Positions 1 to 7,709 of a stretch of 64,000 nt of DNA are shown one piece after another. A program made the translations under genes and the position numbers. Source of the stretch: Streptomyces sp. S4.7. GTDB taxonomy: Bacteria; Actinomycetota; Actinomycetes; Streptomycetales; Streptomycetaceae. The notes under the pieces are model-generated. The model saw nothing but the letters and a program-made list of their open reading frames with translations. It ran no database searches and had not been told where the DNA came from. The stretch spans positions 6,200,001 to 6,264,000 of the forward strand of contig NZ_CP048397.1 in NCBI RefSeq assembly GCF_010384365.1. Direction: 5' to 3'. Each line of letters opens with the position of its first letter. Positions within the stretch are counted from its first letter, which is position 1.

Positions 1-518
1 TCATCCCGAACGGTTCGTGGGTGGAGAACGAGGCGGCCAAGACCATGCCCGCCGACTTCAACCTCGCCGTCGGCGCGCCGTCCAGCATGGACGCCTCCGA
101 CAAGCTGCCGTTCGGTACCCTCTGGGCGTCCGGCGGTGAGCCCTTCATCGTCCCGCAGAAGGCCAAGAACCCGCAGGGCGGCATGGAGTTGCTGCGCATC
201 ATGCTCAGCGAGGAGTCGTCGAAGAACTTCACCTCGCAGGTGAAGTCGCTGACCGCCCTCAACGGCGGCACGGACGGCATCGAGCTGACGCCGGGCCTCA
301 AGTCGGCCGTCGCCACCCTGGAGAAGGCGGGCGAGAACGTCGTCAACCCGCGCATCCAGGACTGGTACGTCAAGCTCCAGAAGGAGCAGATCGGTGTCGC
401 CGGCCTCGGCGAGATGATGGCCGGGCGCGCCACCCCCGCCGAGACCATCAAGAAGATCCAGGGCTACGCGGATGCCGCCGCGAAGGACCAGTCCATCAAG
501 CACTACAAGCACCAGTGA
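1..518 (+). CDS. ngcE: NgcE sugar-binding protein of an ABC importer (3' part)
   Basis: C-terminal about 170 residues of a family 1 extracellular solute-binding protein; the gene begins before the window and the reading frame is open from base 3. The segment has the usual closing features of CUT1 binding proteins, such as the FIVPQKAKNP strand, the MLSEESSKNF helix and a terminal helical run ending KHYKHQ. It would be a lipid-anchored lipoprotein outside the membrane that captures N-acetylglucosamine or N,N'-diacetylchitobiose and delivers it to NgcF/NgcG. The name rests on the segment's likeness to NgcE and on the order binding protein, permease, permease, ROK regulator, xylFGH, which matches S. 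coelicolor. No ATPase gene is present in this cluster, as is usual for importers that share a common MsiK-type ATPase elsewhere. Confidence 0.85.
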   Translation, partial: IPNGSWVENEAAKTMPADFNLAVGAPSSMDASDKLPFGTLWASGGEPFIVPQKAKNPQGGMELLRIMLSEESSKNFTSQVKSLTALNGGTDGIELTPGLKSAVATLEKAGENVVNPRIQDWYVKLQKEQIGVAGLGEMMAGRATPAETIKKIQGYADAAAKDQSIKHYKHQ

Positions 519-566
519 GCAGGCGTCACCAGCGGCGGCATCCGCACACAGATCGGGGTCGGATCC

Positions 567-1496
567 ATGCAGCACGGTAAATACCGGTTCATCGTGGGGT
601 TCTTGGTCGCCCCCTTGACGTTGTACGCGATCTTCGTCATATGGCCGTTCATCCAGTCCATCTACTACTCGTTCACGGACTGGACGGGGCTGAGTTCCGA
701 CTTCAAGATGGTGGGCTTCGACAACTACACGAAGATGTTCGATGACGACATCTTCTGGAAGTCGTTGCAGCACAGCGTGCTGTTCGTGCTGCTGCTGCCG
801 CTGGTGACGCTCGCCCTCGCGCTGTTCCTCGCCTTCATGATCAATGTCGGCGGGCGGCAGCGAAAGGGCGCGACGATCACGGGTGTACGCGGTTCGGGTT
901 TCTACAAGATCGCGTATTTCTTCCCGCAGGTTCTGTCCATCGCGATCGTCGCCCTGCTTTTCCAGTTCGCCTACAACCCGGAGAGCGGCGCCATCAACGC
1001 GGCACTCTCCGCGGTGGGTCTGGACAACATCCAGCCGCTCTGGCTGGGTGACCCGGATCTCGCGCTCTGGTGCGTGATGGCGGTGCTGATCTGGAGCACG
1101 GTCGGCTTCTTCGTCGTCCTCTTCTCCGCCGGAATGGCCTCCATTCCGAAGGACTACTACGAGGCGGCGCTGCTCGACGGCGCGGACCGGTTCACGACCT
1201 TCTTCAAGATCACGCTTCCGCTGCTCTGGGACACCGTGCAGGCGGGCTGGATCTACATGGGCATCCTGGCGCTCGGCGCCGAGGCGTTCGCGGTCGTACA
1301 GATCATGACGGTGGGGCCGGGCGGTGGCGGACCCGACTACTCGACGACGGTCCTGCCGCTGTACGTCTACCAAACGGCCTTCAGAGACGCCCAGGCCGGT
1401 TATGCCACAACGATCGGTGTCGCTCTGCTCGTGGTGACGCTGTCCTTCGCGGCAGTCGTGACGAAGCTGGGCCGGCGCGAGCGGCTGGAGTTCTGA
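567..1496 (+). CDS. ngcF: NgcF, sugar ABC transporter permease
   Basis: 309-residue inner-membrane permease of the MalF type (binding-protein-dependent transport system inner membrane component). About six hydrophobic segments are visible, at roughly 8-30, 68-92, 115-136, 166-190, 220-245 and 280-300. The cytoplasmic EAA loop that docks the ATPase lies at about 199-220 (EAALLDGADRF then LPLL). It lies 48 bp after ngcE and its stop overlaps the ngcG start (TGATG), so the three genes are one operon and NgcF and NgcG should form the heterodimeric channel. A longer reading frame on the other strand here is a shadow. Role assignment to GlcNAc/chitobiose uptake comes from the gene context and the named S. 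coelicolor family. Confidence 0.9.
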   Translation: MQHGKYRFIVGFLVAPLTLYAIFVIWPFIQSIYYSFTDWTGLSSDFKMVGFDNYTKMFDDDIFWKSLQHSVLFVLLLPLVTLALALFLAFMINVGGRQRKGATITGVRGSGFYKIAYFFPQVLSIAIVALLFQFAYNPESGAINAALSAVGLDNIQPLWLGDPDLALWCVMAVLIWSTVGFFVVLFSAGMASIPKDYYEAALLDGADRFTTFFKITLPLLWDTVQAGWIYMGILALGAEAFAVVQIMTVGPGGGGPDYSTTVLPLYVYQTAFRDAQAGYATTIGVALLVVTLSFAAVVTKLGRRERLEF

Positions 1497-2419
1497 TGAA
1501 GACCACTGACACACCCCCCGCCGCGCAGGACGGGGAGCCGCGGGACCGGCCGCCGGTGACCAAGGTGAACGTCCCGGCGGAGAAGGACAAGCGCGAGGGC
1601 ACCGTCCTCAACGTCTTCTCGCACGGCGTGCTGGTCATCTGGGCGCTGCTGGTCGTCCTGCCGCTGCTGTGGGCGGTGATGTCCTCCTTCAAGGACGACA
1701 ACTCCATCTTCAGCTCGCCGTGGGCGCTGCCGGACAAGCTCCACTTCGAGAACTGGTCGCGGGCCTGGACCCAGGCGCACATGAGCGACTACTTCCTCAA
1801 CACCATCCTGGTGGTGGGGGGGTCGCTGACCGGCACCCTGGTGCTCGGCTCGATGGCGGCGTACGTCCTGGCGCGCTTCGACTTCCCCGGGAACCGCTTC
1901 ATCTACTTCCTCTTCATCGGAGGGATGAGCTTTCCGATCATCCTGGCGCTGGTCCCGCTGTTCTTCGTCATGAACAACATGGGGCTGCTGAACACCACGC
2001 ACGGTCTGATCCTGGTGTACATCGCCTACTCGCTGCCGTTCACGGTGTTCTTCCTGTCGTCCTTCTTCAGGACGCTGCCGAGCTCGGTGGCGGAGGCGGC
2101 GATCATCGACGGCGCCTCGCACACCAGGACGTTCTTCCAGATCATGCTGCCGATGGCCAAGCCGGGTCTGATCAGCGTGGGCATCTTCAACTTCCTCGGC
2201 CAGTGGAACCAGTACATGCTGCCGACGGTGCTCAACACCGATCCGGACAAGAAGGTGCTCTCGCAGGGGCTGGTGCAGCTCGCGGTCAGCCAGGGCTACA
2301 AGGGCGACTACTCCGGGCTGTTCGCCGGACTGGTGATGGCGATGCTGCCGGTGCTGGCCGCCTACATCATCTTCCAGCGTCAGGTCGTCGCGGGTCTGAC
2401 GGCGGGAGCGCTCAAGTAG
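1496..2419 (+). CDS. ngcG: NgcG, sugar ABC transporter permease
   Basis: 307-residue MalG-type permease. The ATG at 1496 shares its A with the stop codon of ngcF, so translation is coupled; longer readings in the same frame start inside ngcF and are not needed. A cytoplasmic N-terminus of about 40 charged residues precedes transmembrane segments near 43-62, 103-127, 135-160, 172-192 and 225-245. The EAA loop is at about 200-220 (EAAIIDGASHTRTFFQIMLP). The sequence ends RQVVAGLTAGALK, the common C-terminus of this permease group. It completes the ngcEFG importer for GlcNAc or chitobiose. Two hairpins follow the stop codon. Confidence 0.9.
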   Translation: MKTTDTPPAAQDGEPRDRPPVTKVNVPAEKDKREGTVLNVFSHGVLVIWALLVVLPLLWAVMSSFKDDNSIFSSPWALPDKLHFENWSRAWTQAHMSDYFLNTILVVGGSLTGTLVLGSMAAYVLARFDFPGNRFIYFLFIGGMSFPIILALVPLFFVMNNMGLLNTTHGLILVYIAYSLPFTVFFLSSFFRTLPSSVAEAAIIDGASHTRTFFQIMLPMAKPGLISVGIFNFLGQWNQYMLPTVLNTDPDKKVLSQGLVQLAVSQGYKGDYSGLFAGLVMAMLPVLAAYIIFQRQVVAGLTAGALK

Positions 2420-2428
2420 CCGCGCCGT

Positions 2429-2508
2429 CCCGTCGGGCGGCCGCGCCGCCCGACGGGTTCCGCCGCTTCACCGAACCGCCCTCCGGCCTCTCGCCGGGGG
2501 GCGGTTCG
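2429..2508 (+). terminator. Double hairpin after ngcEFG
   Basis: A perfect 12-bp stem (2429-2440 with 2446-2457, arm CCCGTCGGGCGG) starts 10 bp after the ngcG stop. A second stem follows (2472-2480 with 2500-2508, arm CGAACCGCC, with an inner TCCGGC/GCCGGG helix). There is no U-tract, which is usual for Streptomyces terminators. The rest of the gap to the next gene (2509-2797) holds no convincing ORF; a TTGACG at 2670-2675 may be part of the rok7B7 promoter, but I see no well-spaced -10. Confidence 0.7.
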
Positions 2509-2797
2509 CCGTGTTCCGGGACCACGCGAGGGGGGTTCGTTCGGTATCCATCCCGAGCCGATGAGCTGATTTTCGCCACCGGACCCCAGTGGAATTCGCC
2601 AAATCGGTGATGTTCGCAGGTCAGATGCGTAAGAACGGTGCTCATCCGAGTCCGGCACTGCTCAAGGTCTTGACGGGAAGCGGCCCCAAAGGCTGAGCTT
2701 AGAGTTCACAAGTTGGAGATACGTCGGGGTTTCATAGGCGCGACCCCGGCCGGGGGCGGTGGTCGTGCCGCCTGCCAAGGGCAGGAGTGGATCAGTT

Positions 2798-3997
2798 GTG
2801 GAGACTCCAGGGTCGCAGTCGTCTCTGCACCGGGCGAATCTGGAGCGGGTCGTGCGCGCGGTGCGCATGGCCGGCTCGCTCACCCAGGCGGAGATCGCCC
2901 GGAGCACCGGACTGTCGGCGGCCACGGTCTCCAACATCGTCCGCGAGCTCAGGGAGGGCGGCACCGTCGAGGTGACGCCCACCTCGGCCGGGGGCCGCCG
3001 GGCCCGCAGCGTCTCGCTCAGCGGTGACGCGGGCATCGTCATCGGCGTCGACTTCGGCCATACGCACCTGCGGGTGGCCGTCGGCAACCTGGCCCACCAG
3101 GTGCTCGCCGAGGAGTCCGAACCGCTCGACGTCGACGCCTCCTCGGCGCACGGCTTCGGCCGGGCCGAGGAGCTGGTGGAGAGGCTGATCGAGGCCACCG
3201 GGATCGGCCGCCAGAAGGTCATCGGGGTGGGTCTGGGGGTGCCTGGCCCGATCGACGTCGTCTCGGGCACGCTCGGCTCCACCTCGATCCTGCCGGGCTG
3301 GACGGGGATCAATCCGGGCGAGGAGATGGCGGGCCGGCTCGGCGTGCCGGTGTACGTGGACAACGACGCCAATCTGGGTGCCCTCGGCGAGCTGGTCTGG
3401 GGGAGCGGCCGGGGTGTGAAGGACCTCGCGTACATCAAGGTCGCCAGCGGTGTCGGCGCCGGCCTGGTGATAGAGGGCCAGATCTACCGCGGCCCGGGCG
3501 GTACGGCGGGTGAGATCGGGCACATCACGCTCGACGAGTCGGGCCCCGTCTGCCGCTGCGGCAACAGGGGCTGCATGGAGACCTTCACCGCGGCCCGCTA
3601 CGTACTGCCGCTGCTCAGGTCCAGCCACGGCCGCGATCTGACCATGGAGCGGGTCGTGCAGCTGGCCAGGGAGGGCGATCCGGGCTGCCGCCGGGTGGTC
3701 GCCGACGTCGGGCGCCACATCGGCAGCGGCGTCGCGAACCTCTGCAATCTGCTGAACCCCAGCCGGGTGGTGCTCGGCGGTGATTTGGCGGAGGCTGGGG
3801 AGCTGGTCCTCGCGCCGATAAGGGAGTCGGTGTCCCGGTACGCGATCCCGAGTGCGGCCAGACAGCTCTCGGTGCTTCCGGGGGCCCTCGGCGGACGCGC
3901 CGAGGTGCTGGGTGCGCTCGCACTCGTGCTGAGCGAAATGGGTGATTCGACCCTACTTGAGAGCACGCTGCCCGTCGGCTCGCCTGTCTTCACTTAG
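2798..3997 (+). CDS. rok7B7: Rok7B7, ROK-family transcriptional regulator
   Basis: 399-residue ROK regulator. An N-terminal winged helix-turn-helix (about 14-60, SLTQAEIARSTGLSAATVSN) is followed by a sugar-kinase-like ROK domain with phosphate-binding glycines (IVIGVDFG near 80), VDNDANLGALGE near 187 and the ROK zinc site, H242 plus C252-x-C254-x4-C259. GTG 2798 was chosen because AGGAG lies at 2783-2787, 10 nt before it; an in-frame GTG at 2759 has no good ribosome site. It sits between ngcEFG and xylFGH exactly as rok7B7 does in S. coelicolor, where it is known to repress xylFGH and link sugar uptake to antibiotic production and development. The ligand is probably a sugar or sugar phosphate. 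Confidence 0.9.
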   Translation: METPGSQSSLHRANLERVVRAVRMAGSLTQAEIARSTGLSAATVSNIVRELREGGTVEVTPTSAGGRRARSVSLSGDAGIVIGVDFGHTHLRVAVGNLAHQVLAEESEPLDVDASSAHGFGRAEELVERLIEATGIGRQKVIGVGLGVPGPIDVVSGTLGSTSILPGWTGINPGEEMAGRLGVPVYVDNDANLGALGELVWGSGRGVKDLAYIKVASGVGAGLVIEGQIYRGPGGTAGEIGHITLDESGPVCRCGNRGCMETFTAARYVLPLLRSSHGRDLTMERVVQLAREGDPGCRRVVADVGRHIGSGVANLCNLLNPSRVVLGGDLAEAGELVLAPIRESVSRYAIPSAARQLSVLPGALGGRAEVLGALALVLSEMGDSTLLESTLPVGSPVFT

Positions 3998-4026
3998 ATA
4001 ACGAATGGCACCGTTGTCATCTCGTT

Positions 4027-4041
4027 AAGGATTTACTCCTT
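4027..4041. promoter_or_regulatory. Candidate Rok7B7 operator in the xylF promoter
   Basis: AAGGA-TTTAC-TCCTT is an inverted repeat in the 121-bp rok7B7-xylF gap. A TTGACG (4040-4045) that could be a -35 element overlaps its right arm. Inverted repeat plus -35 overlap, next to a ROK repressor gene, suggests an operator, but binding is inferred. Confidence 0.4.
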
Positions 4042-4118
4042 GACGCTGCGTCCGAGGCGGAGTTGACTTCCAGCCACCTCGGCCGCAACGTCGCGGCCTC
4101 GTCAGGGAGGTTTCTGAA

Positions 4119-5231
4119 GTGAACGCACATCTCCGACGTGCTGCCGTGGCTGCCGCCGCCACCGCTATGGCCGTCTCGCTCGCCGCCTGTGGAAGCGCCA
4201 AGGAGTCCGGTGACTCGGCGAAGGAGTCGTCGAAGAAGAAGGACGGCCCGCTCACCATTGGTCTGCTCCTTCCGGAGAACCAGACCGCGCGCTACGAGAA
4301 GTTCGACAAGCCGCTGATCGAGAAGCGGGTCAGCGAACTGACCGACGGCACCGGCAAGATCGTCTACGCCAACGCCAAGCAGGACGCGTCGACGCAGAAC
4401 CAGCAGGCCGACACCATGGTCACCAACAAGGTCGACGCGCTGATCGTGGACGCCGTGGACTCCAAGGCCATCGCGGGCTCGGTCAAGAAGGCCAAGGAGG
4501 CCGGCATCCCGGTCATCGCCTTCGACCGCCTCGCCGAGGGCCCGATCGACGGCTACGTCTCCTTCGACAACGAAGAGGTCGGCCGCGTCCAGGGCCAGGC
4601 GCTCCTGGACGAGCTGGGCCCCAAGGCGAAGGACGGTGACATCGTGATGATGAACGGTGCCATCACCGACCCGAACGCCAAGCTCTTCAAGCAGGGCGCC
4701 AAGTCCGTCCTCGACGGCAAGGTGACGATCGGCAAGGAGTACGACACCAAGGAGTGGAAGCCGGAGAACGCCAACGCCAACATGGAAGGCGCGATCTCGG
4801 CCCTGGGCAAGGACAAGATCGTCGGCGTCTACTCCGCCAACGACGGCATGGCGGGCGGCATCATCACCGCGCTCAAGGGCGCCGGCATCAGCCCGCTCCC
4901 GCCGGTCACCGGCCAGGACGCCGAACTCGCCGGTGTGCAGCGCATCGTCGCCGGTGAGCAGTTCATGAGCGTCTACAAGCCGTACCCGGCCGAGGCCGCC
5001 ATCGCCGCCGAGATGGCCGTGAAGGTCGCCAAGGGCGAGTCGCTGGACTCGATCGCCAAGACGGAGCTCGACAGCGCCACCACCAAGGGCATCCCGTCGG
5101 TGCTCGTCCCGGTCGTCTCGCTGACCCAGGACAACATCAACGACACGGTGATCAAGGACGGCATCTACACCGTCGACGAGATCTGCACCGCGAAGTTCAA
5201 GTCCAAGTGCGACGCCATCGGCCTCAAGTAG
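4119..5231 (+). CDS. xylF: XylF, xylose-type ABC importer binding lipoprotein
   Basis: 370-residue periplasmic-binding-protein family (CUT2 type). The N-terminus is a lipoprotein signal with lipobox LAAC (Cys at about 25), so the mature protein is anchored outside the membrane. The domain shows GLLLPENQTARYEKFDKPLIE, then two Rossmann-like lobes with the family motif DNEEVGRVQGQAL and a hinge near VTGQDAELAGVQRI. GTG 4119 is preceded by GGGAGG at 4105-4110, 8 nt away. It heads xylFGH, downstream of rok7B7. Substrate is probably D-xylose or a related pentose, by family and synteny rather than by any residue I can prove. Confidence 0.9.
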   Translation: MNAHLRRAAVAAAATAMAVSLAACGSAKESGDSAKESSKKKDGPLTIGLLLPENQTARYEKFDKPLIEKRVSELTDGTGKIVYANAKQDASTQNQQADTMVTNKVDALIVDAVDSKAIAGSVKKAKEAGIPVIAFDRLAEGPIDGYVSFDNEEVGRVQGQALLDELGPKAKDGDIVMMNGAITDPNAKLFKQGAKSVLDGKVTIGKEYDTKEWKPENANANMEGAISALGKDKIVGVYSANDGMAGGIITALKGAGISPLPPVTGQDAELAGVQRIVAGEQFMSVYKPYPAEAAIAAEMAVKVAKGESLDSIAKTELDSATTKGIPSVLVPVVSLTQDNINDTVIKDGIYTVDEICTAKFKSKCDAIGLK

Positions 5232-5268
5232 CCGACCGGTCCGACCGCGGAAACCCGCCCTGAAGCCT

Positions 5269-5335
5269 GTCCGGCGCCCCGCCCTCAACTGTCCCGCTAC
5301 CGGGCGGGGCGCCGGACGGACCACTTCAAGGCTTT
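5269..5335 (+). terminator. Long hairpin between xylF and xylG (attenuator)
   Basis: A perfect 16-bp stem (5269-5284 with 5302-5317, arm GTCCGGCGCCCCGCCC) with a 17-nt loop sits in the 205-bp gap inside the operon. CTTCAAGGCTTTTCCC follows. It probably lets more xylF than xylGH be made, a common arrangement for binding-protein genes. The rest of the gap shows no ORF. Confidence 0.7.
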
Positions 5336-5436
5336 TCCCGTGTCCCCCGCAGTTCTCTCTTCTGCTCGACCCCCGCGCCCACCCAGCCCCCGGGCGCGGT
5401 ATCCCCGCCGGCCAGGCGGCGAAGGAGATGGTTTAC

Positions 5437-6216
5437 GTGACCGCTACGCCCGTGCTGGCGTTGCGAGGGGTCTCCAAGCGGTTCGGTGCCGTGCAGGCGC
5501 TCACCGACGTAGAGCTTGAGGTCCACGCCGGACAGGTCGTCGCCCTCGTGGGCGACAACGGCGCCGGCAAATCGACGCTCGTCAAGACGATCGCCGGAGT
5601 CCACCCCATCGATGACGGTGTCATCGAGTGGGACGGCAGGCCGGTCGCGATCAACAAGCCGCACGACGCCCAGGAGTTGGGCGTGGCGACGGTGTACCAG
5701 GACCTCGCGCTCTGCGACAACCTCGACGTCGTGGGCAATCTGTACCTCGGCAGGGAGCTCCGCTCCTGGGGTGTCCTCAACGAGGTCGAGATGGAGCGCC
5801 GCGCCCGCGAGCTCCTCAACACTCTGTCGATCCGCATCCCCAGCGTGCGCATACCGATCGCCTCGCTCTCCGGCGGCCAGCGCCAGACCGTGGCCATCGC
5901 CCGGTCCATGCTCGGCGAGCCCAAGCTCGTGATCCTCGACGAGCCCACCGCGGCCCTCGGTGTCGAGCAGACCGCCCAGGTCCTCGACCTGGTCGAGCGG
6001 CTGCGCGAGCGCGGTTACGCCGTGATCCTCGTCAGCCACAACATGGAGGACGTCCGCGCGGTCGCCGACAAAGTCGCCGTGCTGAGGCTGGGCCGCAACA
6101 ACGGCTTCTTCGACGTCGCCAGCACTTCGCAGGAAGACATCATCTCCGCGATCACCGGTGCCACGGACAACGCCGTGACCCGACGCGCGGCGCGCAACGT
6201 GGAGGTTAAGAAGTGA
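5437..6216 (+). CDS. xylG: XylG, ATPase of the xylose-type ABC importer
   Basis: 259-residue ABC ATPase with a single nucleotide-binding domain: Walker A GDNGAGKST (39-47), Q-loop YQDLALCDN (about 87), signature LSGGQ (144-148), Walker B LVILDEP (about 164-170) and switch His in VSHNMEDV (201). Most sugar CUT2 ATPases are double-length at about 500 residues; the short form is typical of Streptomyces XylG. GTG 5437 is favoured over ATG 5428 because AAGGAG (5422-5427) lies 9 nt before the GTG and would abut the ATG. Its last codons overlap xylH. Confidence 0.9.
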   Translation: MTATPVLALRGVSKRFGAVQALTDVELEVHAGQVVALVGDNGAGKSTLVKTIAGVHPIDDGVIEWDGRPVAINKPHDAQELGVATVYQDLALCDNLDVVGNLYLGRELRSWGVLNEVEMERRARELLNTLSIRIPSVRIPIASLSGGQRQTVAIARSMLGEPKLVILDEPTAALGVEQTAQVLDLVERLRERGYAVILVSHNMEDVRAVADKVAVLRLGRNNGFFDVASTSQEDIISAITGATDNAVTRRAARNVEVKK

Positions 6217-7505
6217 GCTTGGACAAGACCTCCGCACCCGTCGGCACCGCCGACGACGCGCCCGCCCCCGCGGCCGGCGCCACCACCGTCGCGGTGGACC
6301 CCCGGCTTCTCGTACGCGAGCAGGGCTTCGCCGGTTATCTGTCGGAGTTCAAGCGCAAGATGCGCGGCGGCGACCTCGGATCGATACCCGTCGTCATCGG
6401 CCTGATCATCATCTGGGCGATCTTCACCAGCCTGAACTCGAACTTCCTGACGGCCGGCAACCTCTCCGACATCTCCGTCGCCATGGTCGGCACCGGCATG
6501 ATCGCGGTCGGCATCGTCTTCGTCCTGCTGCTCGGCGAGATCGACCTGTCGGTCGGCTCCGTCAGCGGTGTGGCGGGCGCCGCCTTCGCGGTCCTCGCCG
6601 TCACGCACGGCATGGCGGAGTGGCTCGCGCTGATCCTCGCCATCCTGACCGGCGCCGCCGCGGGCGCCATCCACGGCTTCTTCTTCGCCCGGGTGGGCGT
6701 GCCCGCGTTCGCCGTCACCCTCGCCGGCCTGCTGTTCTGGAACGGCTTCATGCTCCAGATCCTCGGCGACAACGGCACGATCAACCTGGACTCCGAGGGC
6801 CTGGTCGCCAAGCTGACCGGCTACTACTTCACCGACGTCGCCGCCGCCTACGCGCTCGCGGTGATCGCCGTGGCCGGCTTCTTCCTGTCGTCGTTCTTCG
6901 ACAACCGCCGCCGCGCCGCCGCCGGTGTCCCGTCCCGGCCGCTGAGCGAGATCATCGTCCGTACGGCGCTGCTGGCCGTCCTCGCCTTCGCCGTGGCGAT
7001 CATGTTCAACCAGTACAAGGGCCTGCCCCTGGCCGTGCTGATCTTCCTGGTCGTACTGGTGGTGACGGACTTCGTCCTCCGCCGCACCAGCTTCGGCCGC
7101 AAGGTCTTCGCGCTCGGCGGCAGCGTCGAGGCGTCCCGCCGTGCGGGCATCAGCGTCGTCGGCGTCCGGATCGCGGTCTTCTCCATCGCGGGCACCTTCG
7201 CCGCGATCGGCGGTCTCTTCATCGCCTCGAAGATCACCTCCGCCAACCAGGGCGCCGGTGCCGGTGAGCTGCTGATGAACGCCATCGCGGCCGCCGTCAT
7301 CGGTGGCACCAGCCTCTTCGGTGGCCGGGGCCGCACCTGGAACGCGCTGCTCGGTGTGCTCGTCATCACGTCGATCCAGTACGGACTCGCGCTCCAGGGA
7401 ATCGCCTCGCCGATCCAGTACATGATCACCGGTGGTGTGCTTCTCGCCACCGTCGTCATCGACGCCGTCACCCGGAAGACCCAGAAGACCGCGGGTCGCG
7501 CCTGA
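6213..7505 (+). CDS. xylH: XylH, permease of the xylose-type ABC importer
   Basis: 430-residue BPD_transp_2 family permease with about ten hydrophobic segments, including SIPVVIGLIIIWAIF near 55 and a block at 355-425. Family motifs are visible: GEIDLSVGSVSG (about 110), GVPAFAVTLAGLLFWNG (about 165), GGSVEASRRAGISV (about 305) and the C-terminal AAVIGGTSLFGGRG. GTG 6213 overlaps the xylG stop by 4 nt, with GGAGG at 6201-6205. It pairs with XylG to import the pentose captured by XylF. A strong hairpin follows the gene. Confidence 0.9.
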   Translation: MSLDKTSAPVGTADDAPAPAAGATTVAVDPRLLVREQGFAGYLSEFKRKMRGGDLGSIPVVIGLIIIWAIFTSLNSNFLTAGNLSDISVAMVGTGMIAVGIVFVLLLGEIDLSVGSVSGVAGAAFAVLAVTHGMAEWLALILAILTGAAAGAIHGFFFARVGVPAFAVTLAGLLFWNGFMLQILGDNGTINLDSEGLVAKLTGYYFTDVAAAYALAVIAVAGFFLSSFFDNRRRAAAGVPSRPLSEIIVRTALLAVLAFAVAIMFNQYKGLPLAVLIFLVVLVVTDFVLRRTSFGRKVFALGGSVEASRRAGISVVGVRIAVFSIAGTFAAIGGLFIASKITSANQGAGAGELLMNAIAAAVIGGTSLFGGRGRTWNALLGVLVITSIQYGLALQGIASPIQYMITGGVLLATVVIDAVTRKTQKTAGRA

Positions 7506-7525
7506 CACCCGTCGTCGCACGTCGT

Positions 7526-7553
7526 GCCCGGCACCGGAGTCCCGGTGCCGGGC
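7526..7553 (+). terminator. Hairpin terminator after xylFGH
   Basis: Perfect 12-bp stem (7526-7537 with 7542-7553, arm GCCCGGCACCGG, loop AGTC) 20 bp after the xylH stop. It closes the sugar operon and separates it from dxs. Confidence 0.75.
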
Positions 7554-7709
7554 ATGTTCGTGTCCCGGACGCACTTTCGGGGCAGGTGCGACCGTCATGC
7601 GTACAGATGCTCGTACGGTGAATGACGCGCCGCCCGATGACGCCCGCCCCGGCGGGAACATTAGACTCGGCGGACCGGTATGCCAGATCGTTCAACGCAA
7701 GGAGGCACG

